Shown one piece after another: positions 38,362-47,043 of a stretch of DNA of 64,000 nucleotides (the stretch's first letter is position 1; each line of letters opens with the position of its first letter). The notes beneath the pieces were generated by a model that was given only the letters and a program-made list of their open reading frames with translations, ran no database searches and was not told where the DNA came from. This DNA is from JANXSG01 sp038203935. Its GTDB lineage: Bacteria > Armatimonadota > Chthonomonadetes > Chthonomonadales > Chthonomonadaceae. The stretch is from NCBI GenBank assembly GCA_038203935.1, contig JBBRDM010000001.1, positions 1 to 64,000 on the forward strand, read 5' to 3'. A program made the translations under genes and the position numbers.

Positions 38362-39438
38362 CTACGAAGCAGAATCGCCCGCAGCAAACTTGCAATACCG
38401 GAGGAGGCTGCGCGATTTGGTCGGGCGCAGCGCCGGCAGGATACGTCGAACAGGCTGCAGGAGCGTCTGCCCTTTCAGCAGGGGCAGCAGCAGATCGATT
38501 ACCGCCGTCTCAGCAATGCTCTGAAATGAAATATCCGCGAAATAAGAACCCTGTCCGAAGGCGAGAATTAAGCAATGGGTCGCCTGTCCAGCCACAGCGA
38601 ACTCCCCTGGTCCATCGCCGATCACCCTCCCAATACATGCGAGAGCATCCTCCACCTGATACCAGGCATTATCGCCTGCTCCCAGAGTGAGTGCGGTCGG
38701 CTGGCGGTCCGGTGGCAATGCCAGCCAGCGCTCCATGTAGTGCGAAGTAACCCCGTCATCCACTGTCCCAACGTACATTTCATCGGGAGCCTTTCCCAGC
38801 CGGGAATGAATCGCCTCGCAAAAACCTTTTCGCAGATGCTGGCTGAACGCTTCATCAAGTGAGTATCCCAGGTAGGCAATCCTGGTATGACCCAGATCAG
38901 CCAGATGGTCCACAACACGCCGCATCATTGCCTCATGGTCGTAATCGACTTGTGGCCAATGTGGAAATTCTGCCTCCTGCCGCCCCTTGACTACAAAAGG
39001 AACTCCATGCCGCTCCAGATAGGCGCCCTGCACCGCTACATCCGATTCTCTGCCGAATATTACATAGGCGTCACAGGTCTGTCCCTGCACCAAATCTTCC
39101 AGTCCCTCCATCAGCTGCGCCTGGTTCGTATAGACATGCTGACGTAAATGGTAACCCTGGTGGCTCAGACAGTTCGCCATAATCTCTGCGGCGCCGTCAA
39201 AAGTGTTTATGCCGCCTGAAGCATCCAGACAGTAAATAAATGCGACTGCGTGATTCTTCCCGCTGCGCAGGGCTCGTGCGGCGGTATTAGGCCGGTAGCC
39301 CAGCTCCTGCGCCACGGCATAGACTCGATTACGTGTCTCGCTGGAAGCCCATGTACGCGACCGCCCGTTCAAAACGTCTGAGACGGTGCTTGATGAAAGT
39401 CCGCATTTTGCCGCAATATCCTTAAGTGTAACAGCCAC
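38362..39438 (-). CDS. LacI-family transcriptional regulator
   Basis: About 358 residues from the GTG at 39436-39438, which puts VAVTLKDIAAKCGLSSSTVS at the N-terminus as in all LacI proteins. The longer frame to 39627 runs over the operator region. The hinge motif GYRPNTAARALRSGKNHAVA is present and a periplasmic-binding-like sensor domain follows. It probably controls the adjacent prepilin/glycosidase genes, the apiose genes, or itself. The sugar effector is unknown. Confidence 0.9.
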   Translation of the reverse strand: MAVTLKDIAAKCGLSSSTVSDVLNGRSRTWASSETRNRVYAVAQELGYRPNTAARALRSGKNHAVAFIYCLDASGGINTFDGAAEIMANCLSHQGYHLRQHVYTNQAQLMEGLEDLVQGQTCDAYVIFGRESDVAVQGAYLERHGVPFVVKGRQEAEFPHWPQVDYDHEAMMRRVVDHLADLGHTRIAYLGYSLDEAFSQHLRKGFCEAIHSRLGKAPDEMYVGTVDDGVTSHYMERWLALPPDRQPTALTLGAGDNAWYQVEDALACIGRVIGDGPGEFAVAGQATHCLILAFGQGSYFADISFQSIAETAVIDLLLPLLKGQTLLQPVRRILPALRPTKSRSLLRYCKFAAGDSAS

Positions 39439-39447
39439 AAAATATCC

Positions 39448-39477
39448 TAACGATTCGTTACGTATACAACGATTCGT
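39448..39477. promoter_or_regulatory. Paired LacI-type operators in front of the regulator
   Basis: taacgattcgtta (39448-39460) is a 13-bp perfect palindrome and acgattcgt (39469-39477) repeats its core. Their centres are 19 bp apart. They lie just upstream of the LacI start, as expected for autoregulation. Confidence 0.6.
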
Positions 39478-39557
39478 ATGATAACATGATTCTTCTCGCT
39501 TGTCAAGCAAAATTCCTGCACAAACTGGCGAATTGATTGCCATAACGCGCAAGCTGG

Positions 39558-40400
39558 TTAATTCTGATGCGTGATTGCGCGCACCTGCTGACGTATCGAT
39601 TCCAGTGAGAGGACGTTTTCCTGCCATTCCGGCAGCAGCAGCTTAGATTTTGCCTGCTCTATGGCAAGCCTGGCTCCATCTGAGAAGGGAAAGCCCGCAT
39701 AGCCGAAGATGATCGCTAACTCGATACGAATGTGCCCCATCACGAAATCCCAGGCTGCCTCTTTCGGAACACCCATTTCGATGCCCCTATCCAGCGCTTC
39801 CTTCATAGTGGAGACGAGGGTTGCACAGGTCGTTTCTACGACGCCAGGCTCCAGGATCGCCATCTGCTCGATGGTAATCCGGTGCATCCGCAGGATCGGC
39901 GCGTACATGGCGGCGGCGATCTGTTCACCAAGTGCGTAGTGCTCCTCCGGTCCCTGAATGAGCGCACAGACGACACTCTGCCGCGCATGATAGCCTCCGA
40001 ACCAGTCGGTCTGCGCTTCCCGGGTAAGCTCTTCCATAAAGAGCGGAGGATGGCAGGGATGCGCAGCAAAATAAGTAATGTCCTCACGTTGGTGATAGAC
40101 TCCTGCATAGCCAGCGGCAGGATCGAGACCCATCACCATCGTGCCGGGTTTTAGCTGCGGTACAACGTCTGCCGATATTCTGCCGATCAGCGCGTCCGGC
40201 ACGGCTAGGATCACAACCTGCGCCTTTAACAGCGCCTCCTCCTGCGGGACAGGAACAAGACCTTTCTCCGCTATGCGCTGCTTTCCCGCCTCGCTGACTT
40301 CTACATAGAGCATCTCGTATTCTGAATGGTCTTTGAGATTATCGATAAGGCGGCATCCCATTTTGCCGCCTGCACCTAATAATGCAATCGTGGTTGTCAT
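39558..40400 (-). CDS. apnO: D-apionate oxidoisomerase-like dehydrogenase
   Basis: 280 residues. An N-terminal NAD-binding fold has IALLGAGGKMG (about 5-15). The C-terminal part ILEPGVVETTCATLVSTMKE with IELAIIFGYAGFPFSDGA is like the 6-phosphogluconate-dehydrogenase-like C-terminal domain of the ApnO family. ApnO (EC 1.1.1.421) oxidises and isomerises D-apionate to 3-oxo-isoapionate. I assign it from memory of the family plus the context of oiaK, oiaX, apsD and apnL genes. The gene follows the epimerase gene by 13 bp. An unrelated phosphogluconate dehydrogenase-like function is the alternative. Confidence 0.78.
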   Translation of the reverse strand: MTTTIALLGAGGKMGCRLIDNLKDHSEYEMLYVEVSEAGKQRIAEKGLVPVPQEEALLKAQVVILAVPDALIGRISADVVPQLKPGTMVMGLDPAAGYAGVYHQREDITYFAAHPCHPPLFMEELTREAQTDWFGGYHARQSVVCALIQGPEEHYALGEQIAAAMYAPILRMHRITIEQMAILEPGVVETTCATLVSTMKEALDRGIEMGVPKEAAWDFVMGHIRIELAIIFGYAGFPFSDGARLAIEQAKSKLLLPEWQENVLSLESIRQQVRAITHQN

Positions 40401-40413
40401 TCGGTGATTCCTT

Positions 40414-41436
40414 TCAAGGATTCATATCCTTCAATTGCTGCTGCATCTGCGCGCTCAGATATTCCCAGGCTGCCAGGATACGGTCGTCCTGCGGTACATC
40501 GTCGCTGTTTTCCAATCGTCTGGTCTCGACAAGATGTGTGTATATCTGCTTCGCGCCTTCCGATATTGAGATGCGATATTGAAAATCAAGATCAGACTTC
40601 GCTGCCGAAGAATCGAAGCAGTTGTTATACTGAAAATTTATGGCAGTGATAAAGGCGCGTTTATCGAGGGGATAGAGCAGATCGATGGGAATGTGGACCA
40701 GGTTCGGCAGTGGCGCGCCGATTCCTTTCGCCACGAGAGTGTGGTACTGGTTCCAGGTCACACATTCCTCACCCGGAAGATGATAGCTCCTGCCGAATGT
40801 GACCGGATTGCCAAGTGCGTTGACAAAGGCGACGGCGGCATCGTCTCGGTGAACAGACGACCAGAGTGAACTGCCATCGCCATGCACCAGAATTGGCTTT
40901 CCCTTTTTCAGGCGGTCCAGATGGTAACTGCCCCCGCCGAACGTATGCAGTACGGCGCCCTGCTCACCATAGGTATGTACGGGACGAATGATGGTAAATG
41001 GATGCTTCTCTCTCTCGTGCCATTCCCATAGGATTTTCTCGCAGGCAGCTTTCTTCTGCGCGTAATCCCAGGCGGCAGGCTGAAAAGGCTCGTTCTCTTT
41101 GACGGGATAACTTGAAGCCGGACGCGCATAAACATCCACCGTGCTGCAGAAGACCAGATGGCCTGTTTTGCCGCCGAAGGCACGGAGGAGGCTTTCGACA
41201 TCATCCGTACTGTAACCGATCATGTCCAGCACGCAGTCGAAGGCCGGCAGCTCAGCCATCTGCGCCTCAAATGCAGCATGTGCGTATCGATCTCCCGCTA
41301 TGGTTGTGACTCGTCCCGCAAACTCCGATGAGCGCTGCCCCCTGTTGTAGTGGGTGACTTCATCACCGCGTTCCAGCAGGAGACGCGTGATGCCCGTGCT
41401 GATCAGTCCGGTACCTCCAAGGATCAGGATTTTCAT
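40414..41436 (-). CDS. NAD-dependent epimerase/dehydratase (extended SDR)
   Basis: 340 residues. Rossmann motif ILGGTGLISTG (about 4-14), STVDVYARP and the catalytic YAQKK pair identify an extended short-chain dehydrogenase. It is translated together with the apiosidase-like gene (ATGA overlap of 4 nt) and precedes apnO. Its step in the pathway is not known. It may act on a sugar or lactone linked to apiose release. Oxidation or isomerisation of a pathway sugar is inference only. Confidence 0.8.
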   Translation of the reverse strand: MKILILGGTGLISTGITRLLLERGDEVTHYNRGQRSSEFAGRVTTIAGDRYAHAAFEAQMAELPAFDCVLDMIGYSTDDVESLLRAFGGKTGHLVFCSTVDVYARPASSYPVKENEPFQPAAWDYAQKKAACEKILWEWHEREKHPFTIIRPVHTYGEQGAVLHTFGGGSYHLDRLKKGKPILVHGDGSSLWSSVHRDDAAVAFVNALGNPVTFGRSYHLPGEECVTWNQYHTLVAKGIGAPLPNLVHIPIDLLYPLDKRAFITAINFQYNNCFDSSAAKSDLDFQYRISISEGAKQIYTHLVETRRLENSDDVPQDDRILAAWEYLSAQMQQQLKDMNP

Positions 41437-42728
41437 GATTTTTCTCCAGGGCTGGGATACTTACGCGACATATCATCCAGAACCAGCACCCAGTCCGGTC
41501 CTCCTGACGGCGGCGTAAAGGTGTGCATTCCTATGCCGGTAAACTCACCGATAGCGTGGGCGACGCCGATGCGCGGGTCGTACCACCATGCTTTCAGCGT
41601 CTGCGCGGAGAGATGCTCCAGAGCAATACCGACCGGTTTGCCTGAGGGCACGTAGACAAACGCATAGCTCCCATCCACATCACGGGCGGCCTGAACATGG
41701 TCGGTCCCTGTTCCGAGATCGGAAGTGATCAAAGATTGATCGGGAATGCGATTCAGAAAGGGGCGGGATTCGAGGAGTGCTCGCGCAAATTGCATCTGCC
41801 CCGAACCGGGAAGATGCATTGCCTCGTGCCAGGGGCGGCGTGCTGAAGTGATAGCGGTTCGGTCAAGCTGAAACATCTGCCAGACTGGATGGCAGCCATA
41901 AGTATGGCCATGCGCCCCGGCAAACAGCGCCCAATAGGCTGCTTTGCGGTTATCGTAGTCATCCAGATAGCCATTGTTGAGATTGAATCCGGCTGGATGG
42001 TCTTCATAGCCCGGTTCCGCGTCCATGCAGGGCTTTATGGGATTCCGATCGTAATCCCCCTGGATGCAGTTGTAGTTCTCCATGTTGCGGCTATGGCCAG
42101 ACTGCCACATATTGAAGTCGAGCCAGTCGGCGTCATGGAAATACTGCGCCGAAGTCTCTCCACCGGAGGGATGAAAAGTGATAAGTTGATTGCCGCCACT
42201 GCCTTCGCGCAGGCCCTGCGCCATATTCACGATGATAGCGCGGTGCGTGTCCGATTCGATTGGACGGTCGCCGCCAAGTATCCAGATAATGGGTTTGTCC
42301 CGATAACGTTTTCCGAGAATCTGCCCATACACTCCGGCATTTTCAGGTGTAAATATTTCCGGCCCCTGCCCCCACTTGAAGTTCCATTTGTCGCCCCACG
42401 TAGGCAGCATCCCAATATGCAAGCCGAGCGCGGCAGCAGCGTCCACAATAAAATCTACGTGGGCGAAATATGCCTCGTTGAGCTGAGTCGGGTTGTTATC
42501 GTGGAGCGGTAAATCGCCGAGTGCATTCGGTTCTGTCAAGCCGCCGAATTCCGCCAGCACGACCGCCTGGATGACGGTATAGCGTTTGGCAGCACGGTCT
42601 TGCAGATAGGTGAGCGCTTCGGCCCGGGTGCAGCGATGGAACAGTTCCCACGCGGTATCACCGAGATAGAAGAATGGCGATCCATCGTTGTGCACCAAAA
42701 AACGTCTGTTCTCACTAACTTTAAGCAT
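41433..42728 (-). CDS. GH140/DUF4038-type apiosidase-like glycoside hydrolase
   Basis: 431 residues without a signal peptide. It begins LKVSENRRFLVHNDGSPFFY, then YLGDTAWELFHRCTR, the DUF4038 start. Later come WILGGDRPIESDTHR, in which the Asp is a candidate catalytic acid, and CMDAEPGYEDHP, in which the Glu is a candidate nucleophile. The DUF4038 family includes the GH140 apiosidase (e.g. BT1012) that removes apiose from rhamnogalacturonan II. The assignment is supported by the apiose-degrading genes next to it. It would act in the cytoplasm on imported apiosides. Confidence 0.75.
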   Translation of the reverse strand: MLKVSENRRFLVHNDGSPFFYLGDTAWELFHRCTRAEALTYLQDRAAKRYTVIQAVVLAEFGGLTEPNALGDLPLHDNNPTQLNEAYFAHVDFIVDAAAALGLHIGMLPTWGDKWNFKWGQGPEIFTPENAGVYGQILGKRYRDKPIIWILGGDRPIESDTHRAIIVNMAQGLREGSGGNQLITFHPSGGETSAQYFHDADWLDFNMWQSGHSRNMENYNCIQGDYDRNPIKPCMDAEPGYEDHPAGFNLNNGYLDDYDNRKAAYWALFAGAHGHTYGCHPVWQMFQLDRTAITSARRPWHEAMHLPGSGQMQFARALLESRPFLNRIPDQSLITSDLGTGTDHVQAARDVDGSYAFVYVPSGKPVGIALEHLSAQTLKAWWYDPRIGVAHAIGEFTGIGMHTFTPPSGGPDWVLVLDDMSRKYPSPGEKS

Positions 42729-42811
42729 GAGGGTTTTTCCTTGCTAAAATTGATCTCTGAAATTTTGGTAGATTAATCTGATTGTGCTGCATTCAAATGT
42801 TTATTGCAGTT

Positions 42812-43128
42812 CTCAGGATCGAGCTGCCCATAGCTTTTAAAAGTGTTCTCCGAAAAGAACGTTACCGAAATAGAATTTCAAATCCATCATCTGAGAATAA
42901 AAATCATCGATCTTGCAAAAGTAATCTGTGCTAATCTGTGTAATCTGTGGATAAAATGCTTTTAAATCCTTCGCATATTAAATATTCTAATCGGGAATAC
43001 TTCAGATTTTTTATCCGCAGATTACACAGATTAGCGCAGATTACATTATTTCTATCCTGCACGCGGCTAGATGATAGAGATAATGTAATCTTAATGAACT
43101 GCTTGGCTGCGTAACATGAGTAAATAAC
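42812..43128. repeat. MITE-like element copy C, between the two apiose operons
   Basis: The inverse of 27058-27393 over more than 250 bp: gcagttctcaggatcgagct at the left to gcttggctgcgtaacatgag at the right, with the internal long arms around 42920 and 43010. Its left terminal repeat is damaged (only gcagttc is recognisable), its right one intact. The remaining 42729-42811 and 43129-43185 show no other feature. Confidence 0.8.
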
Positions 43129-43185
43129 TGTCCATTTTATTTTGCAGGGTCGGGACTTGCCCCCAGCATCTCCTGGATGAGTTCA

Positions 43186-44595
43186 TCATATTTTGCCTTT
43201 CAAAATGCTGCCGAACAAATCAACTTTACCGACCTGCCCTCCTTTGAATAGAATTTCCATTCCGTCCAATTTGGGGTCGCATGAATAGACACGGCAGAGC
43301 GGCGAGCCGGGCGCCAGGGGCATCTGCGTTTCCAGAGCTTCGATTCCGAGTTCTCGCGCTACATAGCCGGACGTATCGCCGCCCGCCACGGCTACCCTGC
43401 GAATGCCGGTTTCTGCAATCAGCGCGGCGAGAATGCGTCCCAGCGGTTTGCCCAAAAGCGAACCGTTATCAGCCGGCTGTTCATGAGTGGGGCAGGCAGG
43501 TTTGCTTCGGTCGAAAATGTCTGTCGTATGTGCATTTTTATGACGCGCTGCAAGGCGCGGGTCATCCGGGCCGCGGCACGTGTGCACAATGATGTTTTTG
43601 CCCTCGTTCCAAAAGGCAAGCGCGGCACCGACGGTCTCCAGCACGATGGGTTCGATTGAATCAGCGGCTGTTATCCTGGCCGTGTCCAGCGGGACTTCCG
43701 CAAAACCGTTGGCGAGTCCCCACTCGATCTGCCGCGCCGTGACGGGCGAACAGCTTCCCGAAACTACTATCAGGCGCTCGACTGGCTCGGCAGAGAAGGC
43801 TGGCGGCACAGGTAGTTCGCCAAGCGACTTCCAGCAGGCTGTGAGCGCGTACTCCACACCGGATGAGCCAACGATAAACTGCGGCTTTTCACGGCTGGCA
43901 CGTTTCCATAATGCGCGCCCAATGGCAGCAAGATGTTCTTCCGTCATCGAGTCAAACAGAATGATTTCGCAGGCCGAATCACAAAGCGACTGCAAGCGCT
44001 CCTCGATGACTTCCTCCGGCTGTGCGAGATTGAGAGCATCGACCAGACCGATATTTAGTGATGTCTGCAGTGCCAGATGCAGGCGCAGGTCACTCTCATG
44101 CATGGGAGTAACTGGATGGCGGCTCATTGTCGGATGACGGTCGAGGCGAAAGACTTCACTTTCCGGCCCGGAGCGTGCAAATAGATTCCCAAAGAGACAA
44201 AAACGGTTCAAAACAGGTGCGCCGATGACCAACGGCACAAAAGGTGATGCGTAAATCCCCTGCCCTATCTCGATGGTATGGCCAATGCTCCCTACCTCCG
44301 GCGACGAGTCGAACGTGGAGCAGATTTTGACGTGAAACAGCGGCGCAGCCAGCTCACGCAGGTGCGCAAAAATCGGCGGCAATTCGTTGTCCATCTCTGC
44401 TGGGGACAGACTGCGGCTGACTCCCGCTACACCAATTGCCCGCAATCCCGGAAACCGTTCCAGCTGTTTAGCGCTGGGCGGTTCTAAAAAGAGAACTGTT
44501 CGCATTCCAGCCCGAGCCAGCGCCTCCATGCCGTCTGTGGAACCGGTGAAGTCGTCGCCATAGAAACTGACCAGCAGTCCGTCCGGCAGGCTCAT
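43186..44595 (-). CDS. oiaK: 3-oxo-isoapionate kinase-like (four-carbon acid sugar kinase family)
   Basis: 469 residues. LLVSFYGDDFTGSTDGMEAL near the N-terminus is the substrate-binding D-D-x-T-G motif of four-carbon acid sugar kinases. The C-terminal nucleotide-binding domain has RRVAVAGGDTSGYVARELGI. In apiose pathways OiaK phosphorylates 3-oxo-isoapionate to the 4-phosphate, and the gene then follows an RLP decarboxylase gene, as here. ATG overlaps the stop of the 39-codon frame upstream. Related family members (OtnK, DtnK) act on threonate/erythronate, but oiaX next door favours OiaK. Confidence 0.8.
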   Translation of the reverse strand: MSLPDGLLVSFYGDDFTGSTDGMEALARAGMRTVLFLEPPSAKQLERFPGLRAIGVAGVSRSLSPAEMDNELPPIFAHLRELAAPLFHVKICSTFDSSPEVGSIGHTIEIGQGIYASPFVPLVIGAPVLNRFCLFGNLFARSGPESEVFRLDRHPTMSRHPVTPMHESDLRLHLALQTSLNIGLVDALNLAQPEEVIEERLQSLCDSACEIILFDSMTEEHLAAIGRALWKRASREKPQFIVGSSGVEYALTACWKSLGELPVPPAFSAEPVERLIVVSGSCSPVTARQIEWGLANGFAEVPLDTARITAADSIEPIVLETVGAALAFWNEGKNIIVHTCRGPDDPRLAARHKNAHTTDIFDRSKPACPTHEQPADNGSLLGKPLGRILAALIAETGIRRVAVAGGDTSGYVARELGIEALETQMPLAPGSPLCRVYSCDPKLDGMEILFKGGQVGKVDLFGSILKGKI

Positions 44596-44711
44596 GCTGA
44601 AGCCCTCTGCATCTGCGCGGTGAAGCAGGGTTTGAATGGAAGCGCGTATCGGACTTCCCCACTATTGATGCCTTCCTGCGGCGTGACTCCATTGGGTGAC
44701 GGTTTAATCAT
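44592..44711 (-). CDS. 39-residue frame between oiaX and oiaK
   Basis: ATG at 44709-44711 with aggaga 5 nt upstream. The stop overlaps the oiaK start (ATGA). It reads MIKPSPNGVTPQEGINSGEV and ends FTAQMQRASA. Too short for a domain and I do not recognise it. It could be a small functional protein, a coupling leader peptide, or the remnant of a larger gene. The strong ribosome site and coupling argue that it is translated. Confidence 0.45.
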   Translation of the reverse strand: MIKPSPNGVTPQEGINSGEVRYALPFKPCFTAQMQRASA

Positions 44712-44722
44712 CACTATCTCCT

Positions 44723-46027
44723 CTATCCTCCACGCAGTCCGGAGTACAGCTCGATGGCCTGCCGCAGTTCAGAGTGTTCTCTGGCAAACTCATCCAGGGA
44801 AATGCCCTGCGCCGCCGCATCCCATGCCTGCCGAATCGCGGTAACTCCTGCCGCCGGCCCGCCCGGATGCGCCATAATTCCGCCGCCCGCCAGATACATC
44901 AAATCCATGGTTCCAGCGCGGTGGTAGGTTTCGGGCGCCTGCCCTGCCCACTGACCGGACGAGACTACCGGCATAGCCCGATAGCCGCCGAACATCGGAG
45001 TCAGGCAGGCATGGAGAGACTTCACGACCGAATCGTCCGGCTCCCAGAACTTGTTTTTCAGGCCATTGACGTGCAGATGGTCGGCGCCTGCCAGCCGCCA
45101 GAGTTTCTGATAAGCTGTGAATTCGATTCCAAGCGCGGGACAACGCGTGTACATCCCCCAGCCGTTGCGATGTCCGTGAATTGGCAGTTGGCTGTGGCGG
45201 CGCAGCGCAGAGACCGCAGGATAACCGACGCTGTTCAAACTGACCATGACACAGGTTCCGCCCGCTGCCAGCACGGTATCGTGATGCCGCTTCATATTAT
45301 CTATTTCATCGCTGATGTTGAAAGCGAACATTACTTTTTTGCCGGTCCGGTCGGCATGCGCGTTAATGACATGCATCACGGCGGCGACGCGCTCCCTCAG
45401 AGGCGAGTGCGGCGGGTCTGCCATCAGTTCGTCGTCTTTGATAAAATCTATATCCGTCTCGGCGAGTTCACTGACTAGTTCCGCTGTCTGCAGCGCCGAC
45501 AGTCCGACGCTCGGCTTCACGATAGTGCCAATGATTGGGCGGTCGTAGACATCGGTAAGGCGACGTGTGCCTTCGATGCCAAACTGGGGCCCGGGATACA
45601 CGTCGGTGAAAGCGTCTGGTAACTCCAGGTCGAGCAGACGCAGGCCGGAGTGGTCGCTGAGTTCGAAGAGGTTGCCGCAGACGGTGGCGACCAGAGTGGG
45701 CAGGTTCGCCCCAACATTCTCGAAGGGAAATGAAATCACAATTTCAGCCCGTTGATAAGTCGGGGTGTGAACGTTCTTCGGGCTGCGAGAACCGGGCAGG
45801 CATGGCTTATCCGCCGTGTCCAGGAGCGTGATGTTTTCGATACGCGCGCCATGACGCTGTTTGAGTTCGGGCGTCTCGCCGGGAACCGAAACGAACGTGC
45901 CGGACGACTGCTCTCCAGCAATGACCTCGGCGGCGCGTTCCACTGGAAACGGTGTCTCGATCCAGTAGGTGGCGAGAATGCGGTCTGCAGATTTCACATG
46001 TTGGGTTTCGGATTTTGGATCGCTCAT
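44723..46027 (-). CDS. oiaX: RuBisCO-like protein, 3-oxo-isoapionate-4-phosphate decarboxylase-like
   Basis: 434 residues of RuBisCO large-chain type. GTIVKPSVGLS carries the Lys corresponding to catalytic Lys of the loop in RuBisCO. DFIKDDELMADPPHSPLRER carries the carbamate Lys plus the Asp-Glu metal ligands. PIHGHRNGWG is the substrate-binding His/Arg segment. These are retained, which fits an RLP acting on a 3-keto acid sugar. In apiose pathways OiaX decarboxylates 3-oxo-isoapionate 4-phosphate to L-erythrulose 1-phosphate and CO2. It is translationally coupled to the apsD gene (4-nt overlap). A fully different RLP function (e.g. methionine salvage) is unlikely in this context. Confidence 0.82.
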   Translation of the reverse strand: MSDPKSETQHVKSADRILATYWIETPFPVERAAEVIAGEQSSGTFVSVPGETPELKQRHGARIENITLLDTADKPCLPGSRSPKNVHTPTYQRAEIVISFPFENVGANLPTLVATVCGNLFELSDHSGLRLLDLELPDAFTDVYPGPQFGIEGTRRLTDVYDRPIIGTIVKPSVGLSALQTAELVSELAETDIDFIKDDELMADPPHSPLRERVAAVMHVINAHADRTGKKVMFAFNISDEIDNMKRHHDTVLAAGGTCVMVSLNSVGYPAVSALRRHSQLPIHGHRNGWGMYTRCPALGIEFTAYQKLWRLAGADHLHVNGLKNKFWEPDDSVVKSLHACLTPMFGGYRAMPVVSSGQWAGQAPETYHRAGTMDLMYLAGGGIMAHPGGPAAGVTAIRQAWDAAAQGISLDEFAREHSELRQAIELYSGLRGG

Positions 46028-47043
46028 AAGGTACTCACTTTGTAGGGCTGATTCTGTTCGGCGGAAGCGTAGGAGCCGAACACCAGTTCCAGTGTTTTGA
46101 GATTGTCCGCGCCAGAGGTCTCGGGTGCGGTTCCATTTCGCAGACAGTCGGTCCAGTGCCGCTGAATGTTGACGATACTATCCTGAATTGCTTCGAACGG
46201 CGGCGTGCTCCATTTATAAGTCGGTATCTCTGCGCGGTTTACAGTCACATCTCTGCCACTGTCGATGCCGATACGATAATCCTGGCGCAGTTCGGCCCGG
46301 CCCTGTGTGCCTTCGAGATGGACGAGTGTCTGCGGAAACGGGTCACAGGTCGTTTTGGAGGCGTAACTGAGTTCAACAACGCAGGCCGCTCCGCTTCCCA
46401 TCTTGAGGAGTACGGTCGCCACGTCTTCGCCGTTGATGCGTGGGTTGACACGCTGCGTCAGACAGGTCAGCTGCTCGACTTCACCCAGAAAGTAGCGCGC
46501 CAGGTCCAGGATATGTACGCCGACGTCGTAAAGAATGAAGCGCGGATCTTCGGCGAGATAGGGCTGATCGATGGACGGATCATAGCCGCTGCGAAACATA
46601 ATGCGCCCGAAGAACAGATCTCCAATTTTGTCTGCTGCCGCCTTCAGCGAGCGCATCGGCTGCTGCCAGCGGAAGTTTTCATGCACCATGAAGGGCACAC
46701 CTGCCCGTTCACAGGCTGCGACCATTGCGCGGGCATCATCCAGTGAGGGCGCAAGAGGCTTCTGGCAGATGACGGGCATAGCATGAGAAGCCGCGAGTTC
46801 GACAAGCGGACGGTGCGCCGCAGGCTGTGTCACGATATCCACAAAGTCGAGGCCGGCATCCCGCAGCATTCGCCCGGCATCGTGATAGGACTCAACACAG
46901 AACTCTCCGGCCAGAGCATCGGCGCGGGATGCGTTGGAATCGCATACGGCAATGATCTCTACGTCCTGGACTTCGCGCCACCCGTTCATATGGTTTCGTG
47001 CGAAAAACCCACAACCGATCAATCCGCCTCGTAACCTGTTCAT
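46024..47043 (-). CDS. apsD: Gfo/Idh/MocA oxidoreductase, D-apiose dehydrogenase-like
   Basis: 339 residues from the ATG at 47041-47043, which overlaps the stop of apnL by 4 nt. The frame continues upstream but has no ribosome site. The N-terminus has LIGCGFFARNHMNGWRE, then PVICQKPLAPSLDDARAMV, in which the usual EKP is QKP, and MVHENFRWQQPM. Family: NAD(P)-dependent oxidation of a sugar OH. ApsD (EC 1.1.1.420) oxidises D-apiose to D-apionolactone, and this branch of the family has these motifs. Co-operonic with apnL and oiaX. Confidence 0.8.
   Translation of the reverse strand: MNRLRGGLIGCGFFARNHMNGWREVQDVEIIAVCDSNASRADALAGEFCVESYHDAGRMLRDAGLDFVDIVTQPAAHRPLVELAASHAMPVICQKPLAPSLDDARAMVAACERAGVPFMVHENFRWQQPMRSLKAAADKIGDLFFGRIMFRSGYDPSIDQPYLAEDPRFILYDVGVHILDLARYFLGEVEQLTCLTQRVNPRINGEDVATVLLKMGSGAACVVELSYASKTTCDPFPQTLVHLEGTQGRAELRQDYRIGIDSGRDVTVNRAEIPTYKWSTPPFEAIQDSIVNIQRHWTDCLRNGTAPETSGADNLKTLELVFGSYASAEQNQPYKVSTL

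Noticed and set aside
44723..46027. True carbon-fixing RuBisCO
   Set aside because: The sequence and its neighbours (kinase, lactonase, dehydrogenase) fit a RuBisCO-like decarboxylase, and no phosphoribulokinase is present.
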